Positions 6,722 to 14,737 of a stretch of DNA of 64,000 nt are shown here, piece after piece. Made by a program: the position numbers and the translations under genes. The notes below the pieces were generated by a model. It saw only the letters and a program-made list of their open reading frames with translations, was not told where the DNA came from and ran no database searches. This DNA comes from Acidobacteriota bacterium (GTDB lineage: Bacteria > Acidobacteriota > Terriglobia > Terriglobales > SCQP01), in the NCBI GenBank assembly GCA_004299485.1, contig SCQP01000001.1, forward strand, positions 186,001 to 250,000, in the 5' to 3' direction. Numbering within the stretch: the first letter of the stretch is position 1; each line of letters starts with the position of its first letter.

Positions 6722-7048
6722 TCAGGGCCGAAGCGGATCAACGACTTCGAGGAACGGGAAGCGGTGAAAGCCGGTATCGCGCGTGCACACGCGCCGGATT
6801 CCATGCTCGCGCATGAGGATGGCCGTATGCGTATCGTGGAGCACATTGCCCATCAGATCGGGCAGTTCCTCGACCACCTGCGCGGCAATATCCGGGTGCC
6901 GCTGCGTCGGCACGAGCACGCCGAGGCCCGGCGAGGCCAGCAGCGCGGCCACAAAGCCCCATGCTGCCGACAGGTTCCACGGTCGCCTCATGACCCGTGG
7001 GTGCGTGGTCACGCGCAGGAACTCGTACAGAATCGGCCAGGTCGCCAG
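6722..7048 (-). pseudogene. PIN-domain toxin (VapC), N-terminus missing
   Basis: The minus frame reads LATWPILYEFLRVTTHPRV, then AAWGFVAALLASPGLGVL, VLHDTHTAILMREHGIRR, TRDTGFHRFPFLEVVDPLRP. This is the last two thirds of a VapC-type PIN ribonuclease, with its C-terminal Asp residues (HDTH and TRDTGF) kept. The first ~45 residues with the metal-binding Asp near the N-terminus are gone, and the sequence joins the broken end of repeat copy E at 7045. No antitoxin gene is adjacent. Confidence 0.75.
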
Positions 7049-7068
7049 GGCAAAAAGTGGCGAGCCAC
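7045..7068 (-). repeat. dispersed GTGGCTCGCCAC repeat, copy E (24-bp stub)
   Basis: On the minus strand, GTGGCTCGCCAC is followed by TTTTTGCCCTGG, after which the sequence turns into the VapC remnant. Only the conserved terminal 24 bases are left. Confidence 0.75.
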
Positions 7069-7113
7069 AACCCGTTGCCGGCTTGACGGCATAGGCCCTT
7101 GTCGGTCAGGCTC

Positions 7114-7527
7114 ATGGTTGTGCCCGGCACCGACTTGCTCAGACCGCGCGAGGCCGCTCAGCTTCTGGGCGTGAGCTATCCGACCCTGAAGCAATGGATC
7201 TACCGGAAAAAGATTCAAACGGTGCGGACCGCCGGCGGCCATCATCGCATTCCGCGCAGCGAGGTGGATCGCTGGCTGCGGCATACGGGGGCGTCCGCGT
7301 TCGTCGCCCGCAACCTGGGGAAACGCATCAGCGGCCGCAATCAGTTGATCGGGCGGGTGGTGGAGATTCGGCGGAGTGGTTTACTTGCCCAGGTAAAGCT
7401 TTCGATTTCGGGACAGACCGTAACCTCGCTGATCACTGCAGATGCGGTGCGCGCCATGGGGTTGAAGGTCGGCGATCTCGCGGCGGCACTGATCAAATCC
7501 ACGGAAGTGATGATCATCCTGCCGTAG
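7114..7527 (+). CDS. excisionase-type HTH plus TOBE/Mop-domain protein
   Basis: The 137-residue protein has two parts. Residues 8-55 (LRPREAAQLLGVSYPTLKQW, then TAGGHHRIPRSEVDRWL) are a MerR/excisionase-like helix-turn-helix. Residues ~70-137 (SGRNQLIGRVVEIRRSGL, then VTSLITADAVRAMGLKVGD) are a TOBE/Mop domain, the small beta-barrel that binds molybdate or tungstate. The pairing suggests an oxyanion-responsive regulator or storage-linked DNA-binding protein. No molybdate transporter is nearby. ATG 7114 is preferred to TTG 7099. It is the first intact gene beyond the repeat-rich island. Confidence 0.8.
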   Translation: MVVPGTDLLRPREAAQLLGVSYPTLKQWIYRKKIQTVRTAGGHHRIPRSEVDRWLRHTGASAFVARNLGKRISGRNQLIGRVVEIRRSGLLAQVKLSISGQTVTSLITADAVRAMGLKVGDLAAALIKSTEVMIILP

Positions 7528-7553
7528 TAGCTTAACGATTCCGACCACTCATA

Positions 7554-7572
7554 CCGTATTAAGCCGTATTAA
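7554..7572 (+). promoter_or_regulatory. direct repeat before the TonB receptor gene
   Basis: CCGTATTAA occurs twice, at 7554 and 7564, ending 8 bases before the receptor's ATG. The AT-rich repeat could be part of the promoter or a regulator site. The GGAG just before the ATG is too close to be an ordinary ribosome site. Confidence 0.3.
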
Positions 7573-7580
7573 CATGGAGC

Positions 7581-10500
7581 ATGCTTCGCCGGCTTTGCCT
7601 GATTGCGGCGGGCCTGCTCCTGACGTTGCCGCTTTGGAGCCAGGCCACGGCGCGGATTTCTGGACTGGTAACCGACGCCTCGGGCGCGACCATCGCGGGC
7701 GCCGCGATCAGCGTGACCAGTTCGCAGACGGGGTGGGTGCGACACGCTAGGACCAGCGCGCACGGCTTCTACCAGGTGGCGGCGCTGCCGGCGGGTTCGT
7801 ATCGCGTGGCCGCCACTAAATCCGGCTTTGCCGCTCAGGGCCATGGTGGCGTGGGCCTGGCGGTGGGGCAATCGGCCACAGTCGATCTGCGCCTGCGCCT
7901 GGGCGGCCAGAGCCAGCGGGTCTCCGTCGGCGGCCGGGCCGCCGTGGTTTCCGTCACCTCAGCCGGCGCCGCCGGCCTGGTCGAGGGGCAAACGGTCCGC
8001 GACCTGCCGCTGAACGGCCGCAGCTACGACCAGTTGCTCACCCTCAACCCAGGGGTAGTCAACTTCACCGCCGAGAAGGTGGGCGGGGTCGGGGTATCCA
8101 ACTCCACCGTGGCCAACGATTTTGCCGTCAGCGGTAACCGTCCGCAGCAAAATCTGTTTCTGCTGAACGGCATCGAATTCACCGGCGCGGCCGAGAATAA
8201 CATGCAACCGGGCGGGGTGAGTGGCCAGTTGCTGGGGGCGGACGCGGTGGCCGAGGTCAACACCCGCGACGATTCCTACAACGCCACCTACGGCAAGCGC
8301 CCGGGCGCGCAGGTGCAGATCGTCACCCGCGGCGGCGGTGACGCGTGGCACGGCAGCGTGTACGAATACCTGCGCAACAACGTGATGGATGCGCGTAACT
8401 TCTTCGATCGCGAGCGTACGCCGGGCTTGCAGCGCCATCAATTTGGCGCAGCCGCCGGCGGCCCGCTGCAACGCGGCAGAACCTTCCTGTTTGTCAACGC
8501 CGAAGGCTTCAACCAGCATCTGCATCAAACCGGCGTGGATCTCGTGCCCGACGCCCAGGCGCGCCAGGGCCTGCTGCCCTGCGCCCTCGTCAGCCATGCC
8601 CTGCAGTCCTGCCCACCCTCGGGCCTGGTGCCGGTGGGCGTCAACCCCGGCGTTGCCTCCTGGCTCAACCTCTGGCCGGCGCCGGCAGCCAACTCGCCCG
8701 ACCTGGGCGGCATCGCCGAAGTCTTCAATCAACCCCTGCAGACCATCCGCGACGGTTTCTTCACCTCCCGCCTCGACCGCGTGGCGTCGCCGCGTGACTT
8801 GATCACCGTGGTCTACACGCTCGATGAAAGCTCCGACCACACCCCGACCCGCAGCAACGCCTTCAGCACCGATATTGAGTCGCTGGGTGAACAGGTCGTC
8901 AGCCTGGAGCAGAACTTTGCCATCTCACCGGATGCGGTCAATGTCCTGCGCGCCGGCTACTCCCGCGCCGCCTACTTCTACACCGGGGAACCGACCCCGG
9001 GCACACCCGCGGCCGCCGTGCCGGGATTTCTCCAGGGGTTGCCGCCGGGAGCGGTGGTGGTCGGCGGCAGCGCCGCCTCCAATCCCGCCGCGCAACTCAG
9101 CCTTGCCGGCAGCAACAACGGCAGCCAGTTGAACCTGACGCGCAACCTTTTTACCGCCGAGGACACCCTCACCCTGACCCGCGGCCGCGACACCCTGCAG
9201 GCCGGCTACTGGGCGCAGCGCGTCGAATCAAACGAGGATTTGGCGCTCAGCCAATACGGCCAGGCGAGCTTCACAGGCTTGCAGGCGTTGCTTGCGGGCA
9301 AAATCAGCACCTTCCTGTTTGACCCTTCGCCAACCGAAATGTACTGGCGAAGCTGGCTGGGCGCGCCCTACCTGGACGACACCTTCCGCTGGCGGCCGAA
9401 CCTGCTGATCGAGATCGGCTACCGGGGCGAGTTCACCACCGGGTGGAACGAAGCCCAGGGACACGCGGCCAACTTCATCCTCCGTGACGGCGTACTGCAG
9501 ACACAGCCGCGGATCGCCCGCTCCGCATTCACCGTCAACCGCGCTACCTTCCTGTCGGAACCGCGTCTCGGCCTCTCCTGGAGCCCCTTCGCCGCAACCG
9601 TGCTTCGCGCCGGCTTTGGCCTGTACAACGATCTGCAGGATGCGCTCGGCTACCGCCTCGACCAAAACGCTCCCTTCAACCCCACCTACAGCCTCGCCAA
9701 CATCGCTGCCGCCCAGCTCCCGATCGCACCTGGCGCCATCCCCGCCGCCGCGAAAGTCCTGCCCGCTGGAGTCCAACCCGATCTCTACACGCCTACGCTG
9801 GTGTCGTGGTCGATGCGCGTCGAGCACGCCTTGGGCGCGAACAGCAGCGCCAGCCTGGGCTATGTCGGCTCGCACGGTTACCATGAAATCCTCAGCCTCG
9901 ACGACAACGAACCCGTGCCGGTGCGCTGTCCCTCGAGGCAGTGTCCCGCGTCGTATCCCGGCAATTTTCCCGCCGGCATCGCCGGCACGCCGGTGCCGAC
10001 GGGCGCCGACTATATTCCCACCGGCACGCCACGCAGAAACCCCGCCCTCGGCGCCGCCTGGGCGTGGTACTCGGAGGGCAACAGCTCCTATAACGCGTTG
10101 CAGCTCGAGGTGCGCCACCGTTTCGGCGCCGGCAGTTTGCGCGGTGCCTACACCTGGTCCAAGGCGCTCGACGACGGCGACTCGCTCAACTCGACCGCTG
10201 CCGGCAATGCGCCCGGCCTGGTCTCCGACCCCGCCAACCTGCACGCCGACTGGGGTCCGGCGACCTACAACGTCACCCAGGCCGCCGTGGTCGAGGCCGC
10301 GGTGCCGCTGCCGCGCGGCTGGACGCTGACGTCCATCCTGACCTTGCAGTCGGGCTTCCCGTTCACGCCACAGTTGAGCTACAACCCGTCGAACAATGGC
10401 GATTCCAAAAATCCGGTCCGGCCATTCCAGAACCCCAACTTCTCCGGCCCGGTCATCGTAGGCCGGCCCGGTGAGTGGTTCAATCCCGCGGCCTTTCTCG

Positions 10501-10784
10501 CGCCGCCGCCCGGCAGCGGCTTCTACGGCAATGCCGGCCGCAACAGCCTAGCCGGCCCCGGCCTGGCAGATTGGGACCTTTCGATGGCGAGGGATCTGGC
10601 GCTCGGCGAACGCTGGCACGTTCGTCTCAGTGCCGACGCTTTTAACGTCCTCAACCACGCCAACTTTAGGACCCCCAACGCCGTCGTCTTCACTCCCGCC
10701 GGCGCCTCGCCCACCGCCGGCGTCGTCACCGCGACCTCGACCCCGTCGCGCCAAATCCAACTCGGTCTGCGCGTCGTGTGGTAA
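7581..10784 (+). CDS. TonB-dependent receptor, Oar-like
   Basis: A 1067-residue outer-membrane receptor. A signal peptide (MLRRLCLIAAGLLLTLPLWS) precedes a carboxypeptidase-regulatory beta domain (ARISGLVTDASGATIAGAAI to AGSYRVAATKSGFA, about 24-100). A plug region follows (TVRDLPLNGRSYDQLLTLNP), then a long beta-barrel rich in aromatic strands that ends in Trp (QIQLGLRVVW), as expected for BAM-dependent insertion. This architecture is greatly expanded in Acidobacteriota. The substrate cannot be read from sequence; large oligosaccharides or peptides are usual guesses. The gene stands alone, with a convergent small membrane protein 5 bases behind it. Confidence 0.93.
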   Translation: MLRRLCLIAAGLLLTLPLWSQATARISGLVTDASGATIAGAAISVTSSQTGWVRHARTSAHGFYQVAALPAGSYRVAATKSGFAAQGHGGVGLAVGQSATVDLRLRLGGQSQRVSVGGRAAVVSVTSAGAAGLVEGQTVRDLPLNGRSYDQLLTLNPGVVNFTAEKVGGVGVSNSTVANDFAVSGNRPQQNLFLLNGIEFTGAAENNMQPGGVSGQLLGADAVAEVNTRDDSYNATYGKRPGAQVQIVTRGGGDAWHGSVYEYLRNNVMDARNFFDRERTPGLQRHQFGAAAGGPLQRGRTFLFVNAEGFNQHLHQTGVDLVPDAQARQGLLPCALVSHALQSCPPSGLVPVGVNPGVASWLNLWPAPAANSPDLGGIAEVFNQPLQTIRDGFFTSRLDRVASPRDLITVVYTLDESSDHTPTRSNAFSTDIESLGEQVVSLEQNFAISPDAVNVLRAGYSRAAYFYTGEPTPGTPAAAVPGFLQGLPPGAVVVGGSAASNPAAQLSLAGSNNGSQLNLTRNLFTAEDTLTLTRGRDTLQAGYWAQRVESNEDLALSQYGQASFTGLQALLAGKISTFLFDPSPTEMYWRSWLGAPYLDDTFRWRPNLLIEIGYRGEFTTGWNEAQGHAANFILRDGVLQTQPRIARSAFTVNRATFLSEPRLGLSWSPFAATVLRAGFGLYNDLQDALGYRLDQNAPFNPTYSLANIAAAQLPIAPGAIPAAAKVLPAGVQPDLYTPTLVSWSMRVEHALGANSSASLGYVGSHGYHEILSLDDNEPVPVRCPSRQCPASYPGNFPAGIAGTPVPTGADYIPTGTPRRNPALGAAWAWYSEGNSSYNALQLEVRHRFGAGSLRGAYTWSKALDDGDSLNSTAAGNAPGLVSDPANLHADWGPATYNVTQAAVVEAAVPLPRGWTLTSILTLQSGFPFTPQLSYNPSNNGDSKNPVRPFQNPNFSGPVIVGRPGEWFNPAAFLAPPPGSGFYGNAGRNSLAGPGLADWDLSMARDLALGERWHVRLSADAFNVLNHANFRTPNAVVFTPAGASPTAGVVTATSTPSRQIQLGLRVVW

Positions 10785-10789
10785 TCCGG

Positions 10790-11218
10790 CTAGGAACGCT
10801 GCGCCGTCTGCGGCACGCGGGCGAGGACCGGCGTGGCGGACCGGAACAGCAGGCCGCCGCAGAGCAGCAGGATGGCGGCGGCGCCGATCATCTCGTTGCC
10901 GATAAACCAGCCCATCGCCCAGGCGCCGGCCAGCGCCTCCAGCAGCACCGCGGCGCCGCAGAACAGAACAATTGCGTTCCGCAAGCGGGTTTGGACGGCG
11001 CTAGCAAGAGCCGTGACCACGGCGGTCATAATCCAGTGCCAGCCCAGCGAGACAAAGACGACCTGAAACGCCGACTGTACCGCCGGGCTCAGGTTCGATG
11101 CCGCCAGAGCGGGAAAACCCACTTTAATGCCGCCAAAGACGTGCAAGACGGCGCTGATCACAAGGACTGCGCAGCCGGCAAGGGTGAGAGGTCGAGCGAG
11201 CCTGTTAGGGTTCGTCAT
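10790..11218 (-). CDS. small four-helix membrane protein
   Basis: This 142-residue protein has four hydrophobic segments (about 11-30, 60-78, 82-103 and 105-125) after a short basic N-terminus. Loop motifs such as LGWHWIMTA are not diagnostic, and I cannot name a family with certainty. It is convergent with the TonB receptor and separated from the next minus-strand gene by a 147-bp gap that contains an 8-bp tandem repeat. The start ATG at 11218 fits the first hydrophobic segment. Confidence 0.6.
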   Translation of the reverse strand: MTNPNRLARPLTLAGCAVLVISAVLHVFGGIKVGFPALAASNLSPAVQSAFQVVFVSLGWHWIMTAVVTALASAVQTRLRNAIVLFCGAAVLLEALAGAWAMGWFIGNEMIGAAAILLLCGGLLFRSATPVLARVPQTAQRS

Positions 11219-11295
11219 CTTCAGGCGAAGTATACACTGGCCGAGGGCGGGTCACTATTTCAGTTCCGCCGGGCACACCCCGACGTCCCGTGCCA

Positions 11296-11327
11296 ACTGA
11301 AATACTGACAAACTGAAATACTGAAAT
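11296..11327 (+). repeat. 8-bp tandem repeat, four units
   Basis: ACTGAAAT, ACTGACAA, ACTGAAAT, ACTGAAAT run head to tail in the 147-bp gap between two minus-strand genes. Further similar bases (ACTATTTCAG at about 11250) lie nearby. I see no coding potential in the gap. Confidence 0.75.
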
Positions 11328-11365
11328 ACTCCATCAGAGCGTGCTTCCGCCCCATTGTCTGATTT

Positions 11366-12847
11366 TCAGATTCCTCCGGCACCCCTGCCGCCGCGCGCAC
11401 CGCGCCGCTTGGTTTCGGTCATGTGATCCATCAGAGCGCCGTAGGAATCGCCGGAGCGCACCAGGTAGTTGATCCAGGGTTGCGCCTGCGCCGCGGTGGG
11501 CGGGCGGTGATAAAACCGTTCCCAGGCACGTGTGACCATGTCCCGGCGTTCGGCAGCCGCGGCGGCGCTGTTGCCGCGGAGCAGACCACCCAGATAGTCC
11601 TGCAGGGCGGCGGCGCTGCTGACCAGCGGGTTGCCGGCGGGGACACGCGACCAGACGGCCATTTCCGTAGGGTTGGGGTTGCGGCCGTAAGCGTTGGCAA
11701 ACGCGTCGCTCACCAACTGGCTGCGGCTCACGACCACGGTACGGGGCGGAGGCGGAGACGCCGGCGGCGGCACCGGCGGCGGCGTGGGCCGGGGTGCAGG
11801 CGGCGCGGCGGCAGCGCGCGCGAGCGCGCTGACGATGGCATTGTAGAGCGTGCCCTGGGCACGCACGGTCGCGTCCCATTGATTCATCTCCTCTGGACTG
11901 GGATCGCGATGCAGCGCGGCCTGAAAGGCGCGGGCAATAGTAGCCGAACGCTCCGCGGCGTTTCCGCGCAGCCAGTTGGAATTGGCGCCCAGCAAACCGT
12001 TGAGGCTGGGCGGACGCGACAGCGTGGCCCAGTAATGGAGTTCGCCCTGCAGGCCGCCACTGGGGAAGCGGCCGAAGGCCTGCACATAGCCCTGCATGAC
12101 GATGCAGACCTCGCCGATGGCGTTCAGTTGGGCCGCGCTGGGGGGGTGGCCATACACGCGCTCATAGGCAGCCTCGCCATTACACTGCATCGCAGCGGAG
12201 CTGAGCGCCTGCACACCGTAGCCCGATGGATTTGCCAGATTGTTGCCGATTGGCATAGTGAAAGGCGCCGAACTGGTAAGAGGCGAAGCACTGGTCAGCG
12301 GCGAGGCGCTGGCGAGGGAATCGCCCGGGCCCAGGAACGGCGACGCGCTGGTCAACTGCGCCAGGAGTTGGCCATTGATGTCCAGCGTGGGCGCCAAGTT
12401 GGGCGCTGGGGGCTGCGGACGTTGGGGCGTGGGCTGAGAGGGCGCTGCGGCTGGGGCGTTCCAGTTGAATCCCCAGGTATTCGCAATGCGTAAGGGGCTG
12501 ACCCAGCCGTTGGCGCAATACGTATGCGTCTGATGATCCCAATTGCAGTGTGCCGGCGACTGCAGCGTACCATCAACATAAATGTCCGCGGTGTAGTTGA
12601 AGCTCCAGCCGCCGGGAATCTTGACGTTCACGCCCAGGCTGCTGCCATTCCAGCTTTGGTCCCAAGCGTCTTTCTGGTTGTTGCAGGTACGCGCCATGCC
12701 GCCGTTGACTACAACGGAGCAATCCAGGCCGTAGCCATTATGGCTGGCCAGCACCACCCGGAATGTATGCTGCGCCCGGGCCGAGATCGGCAGCCAACAA
12801 GCCCATAACAGGGCGGCAGAAACCACAACGGTGCTTTTGAGTTTCAC
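11366..12847 (-). CDS. secreted DUF4214-like repeat protein
   Basis: A 493-residue exported protein. The GTG at 12847 is chosen because an AAAGGAG site lies 6 bases before it and the signal peptide follows at once. The first ~120 mature residues are a Cys- and Trp-rich domain (CSVVVNG, CNNQKD, CNWDHQTHTYC). A Pro-rich linker follows, then a short Ser-rich tandem segment (LASASPLTSASPLTSSAPF). The C-terminal half holds four helical repeats of the form 'AfxxxYgRxPsxxExxxW' (for example AFANAYGRNPNPTEMAVW), like DUF4214 repeats in surface proteins. It follows the next secreted-protein gene after 11 bases, so both are probably co-transcribed. Function unknown. Confidence 0.7.
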   Translation of the reverse strand: MKLKSTVVVSAALLWACWLPISARAQHTFRVVLASHNGYGLDCSVVVNGGMARTCNNQKDAWDQSWNGSSLGVNVKIPGGWSFNYTADIYVDGTLQSPAHCNWDHQTHTYCANGWVSPLRIANTWGFNWNAPAAAPSQPTPQRPQPPAPNLAPTLDINGQLLAQLTSASPFLGPGDSLASASPLTSASPLTSSAPFTMPIGNNLANPSGYGVQALSSAAMQCNGEAAYERVYGHPPSAAQLNAIGEVCIVMQGYVQAFGRFPSGGLQGELHYWATLSRPPSLNGLLGANSNWLRGNAAERSATIARAFQAALHRDPSPEEMNQWDATVRAQGTLYNAIVSALARAAAAPPAPRPTPPPVPPPASPPPPRTVVVSRSQLVSDAFANAYGRNPNPTEMAVWSRVPAGNPLVSSAAALQDYLGGLLRGNSAAAAAERRDMVTRAWERFYHRPPTAAQAQPWINYLVRSGDSYGALMDHMTETKRRGARGGRGAGGI

Positions 12848-12858
12848 TGTGTTCTCCT

Positions 12859-13554
12859 TTACCAGGAACGCCAATGCAGGACTTCTTTGCCCAGGACTAA
12901 GCCGCTTGCGCCCTGAGGCCCGATCATCTTAATGGGGACGGTTTGCGACGGGGCAGCTTGGGCGCTGCTGGCGCCCGAGAAACGGCCGCTTACCGAGGCG
13001 GAGACAGAGGGAGCGAATTGCAGGGTGATGGTGCCATCGCGGTTGAGGGTGTAGACGCAACGCTGGCTGCTGCCGCCGGCAAAGCCCACGGCATGGACGA
13101 CGCCCCGATGCAGGCAGGTGCCATCGGTGTAGAAGTCCCACTTGTCGAGGTGGCCCTGCACCATGGCGTAGTAGGAGCCGCTCCAGCCGCTGGGGTGATA
13201 GTGAAGACCGGCCTTCAGCACCGCCTGCTCGCCCCAGGTCAGACCCGCCTGGGGCGCAGGGACGGCAGCGGGTAGCAGCGGCTGCGTGGCTGGAGTGGCG
13301 GCGGGAGCGGCGGGTTTGCCGCCATTGGGAGCAGGGACCTCGCCGAATTGTGGGGCAGGGACTTCGCCAAATTGAGGAGTGGGTACCTGCCCGAAGGCAG
13401 GAGGAGCGGTGCTGTCGCGGGAAGCGGGGGCAGCCGCTGGCACGGCCGTCTTTGGCGGGGCGGTCTGGGCGGGCGGTTTTACGCCCTGGGCGGCGAGCGA
13501 CAATAAACCGGCCAGGAAAACCGAGGGAATCAGGGCAGCGGTGCGCCTGGGCAT
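12859..13554 (-). CDS. secreted protein with QFGEVPAP repeats
   Basis: A 231-residue exported protein. ATG 13554 has a GGAG site 6 bases upstream and is followed by a signal peptide (MPRRTAALIPSVFLAGLLSL). A Pro/Ala-rich linker includes nearly three copies of the octad QFGEVPAP. The C-terminal ~120 residues form a compact domain with two Cys (DGTCLHRG and SQRCVYTLN) and several Trp/Tyr. The C-terminal pattern (DFYTDGTCLH ... RDGTITLQF) recalls small beta-sandwich domains but I cannot assign a family. Likely first gene of a two-gene unit with the DUF4214-like protein. Confidence 0.65.
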   Translation of the reverse strand: MPRRTAALIPSVFLAGLLSLAAQGVKPPAQTAPPKTAVPAAAPASRDSTAPPAFGQVPTPQFGEVPAPQFGEVPAPNGGKPAAPAATPATQPLLPAAVPAPQAGLTWGEQAVLKAGLHYHPSGWSGSYYAMVQGHLDKWDFYTDGTCLHRGVVHAVGFAGGSSQRCVYTLNRDGTITLQFAPSVSASVSGRFSGASSAQAAPSQTVPIKMIGPQGASGLVLGKEVLHWRSW

Positions 13555-13630
13555 AACTGTCTCCATTAATAAACGCGAAAACGGCGGTAAAACCCTGCCA
13601 GCAAAACAGGTGGAGCGGGCTAGCGCAGAG

Positions 13631-14674
13631 CTAACGGGTGGGTGTGGCAGCGAGTTTGCGGCGGCGCTTCTCCGCATACATGTCGCGGTCGGCGCGGTCG
13701 AGGAGGGTTTCGGCGGTGTCGTTGGGTTGGGAGGCAGCGGCGCCGATGCTGGCGCCGACGACCACGCGGGCGTCTTCCTCGGCACGCGTGAGGAGGAACT
13801 CCCCGAAGCCTTCGCTCAGAATGCGCTCCGCGGTGGCGCGGGCCAGGTCCAGATCGGCGTGGCGCATGATCACGACGAATTCGTCGCCGCCCCAGCGGCA
13901 GACCAGGTCGGCATCGCGGACCAGGCGGCGGGTCTGATAGGCCACCAGGCGCAACAGGCTGTCCCCCTGACTATGGCCGTAGGCATCGTTAACGTTCTTG
14001 AAGCCGTTCAGGTCGATCATCAGGATACTGACGGGTACGCCCTCGGCCAAAGCCTGGGCGACGGCGCTTTCGGCCAGACGGCGATTGCCCATACCGGTGA
14101 GGGTGTCGGTGCTGGCGAGCGTCGAGGCCTGCTCCAGCTTCTCACGAGCGTGGCGCAGTTCTTCATTCAACTGCCGCGCCTGCGCTTCGCCCTCCTGTCG
14201 CGCCAGCGTGGCAAATTCGCGCAGCTCGAGCACCAGGGCATGCAATTGGCGGCGGGTTTCGATAGTGGGTTCTGAGTTGGCGATCGCTTCCAGGCGCGTG
14301 GCGTGGCCCTGCAGCGCGTCACTATGGGCCGCGCCGGTTTGGGCGATGGTGGCGCCGGTACGCGCCAGGATGCGGATAATATCGCGGTATTCGGCCTCGC
14401 GGCGGTTCACCGCCTCGGTGAGTGAGCGCAGCGCCTCGACTGCCTGGGTGCGGGTCTTTTCGAGCGTGGCCTTGTCCGGGACCTGTTCGGACGGCGGCTT
14501 GAGGTAGCTCAGGATGGCCTGCATGTCCTCGCGGAACTGGCCGCCCAGGCCACGCGACATTTCCCCGGCGGCGGTTTCGAGCGCCTGCAACAGATGCAGA
14601 TAGCCCTCACCGAGCAGCCGGATGCGGCCCTCGAGGCTGTCCCATTCCTGCCAATGGCGTTTGAGCGATATCAT
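13631..14674 (-). CDS. diguanylate cyclase (GGDEF)
   Basis: A 347-residue soluble protein whose last ~165 residues are a GGDEF domain. DTLTGMGNRRLAE opens it, LMIDLNGFKNVND binds metal, and CRWGGDEFVVIM is the active site. RDAD five residues before GGDEF is an intact inhibitory I-site (RxxD), so product inhibition is expected. The N-terminal half is a long helical and probably coiled-coil region (LETAAGEMSRGL to EELRHAREKLEQAS) with no recognised sensor fold and no membrane segment. The ATG at 14674 is preferred over the longer frame. It diverges from the acylase gene over 63 bp. Confidence 0.9.
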   Translation of the reverse strand: MISLKRHWQEWDSLEGRIRLLGEGYLHLLQALETAAGEMSRGLGGQFREDMQAILSYLKPPSEQVPDKATLEKTRTQAVEALRSLTEAVNRREAEYRDIIRILARTGATIAQTGAAHSDALQGHATRLEAIANSEPTIETRRQLHALVLELREFATLARQEGEAQARQLNEELRHAREKLEQASTLASTDTLTGMGNRRLAESAVAQALAEGVPVSILMIDLNGFKNVNDAYGHSQGDSLLRLVAYQTRRLVRDADLVCRWGGDEFVVIMRHADLDLARATAERILSEGFGEFLLTRAEEDARVVVGASIGAAASQPNDTAETLLDRADRDMYAEKRRRKLAATPTR

Positions 14675-14737
14675 GAGTGCCCTTGCTCCGCCTACGGTCC
14701 CTGGAGTAGGCTGACAATGTTCCACACAGGATACGCC

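Noticed and set aside
7959-10244. Long minus-strand frames opposite the TonB receptor
   Set aside because: The + strand frame is a full-length, motif-rich receptor. The opposite frames are repetitive Ala/Gly/Arg shadows.
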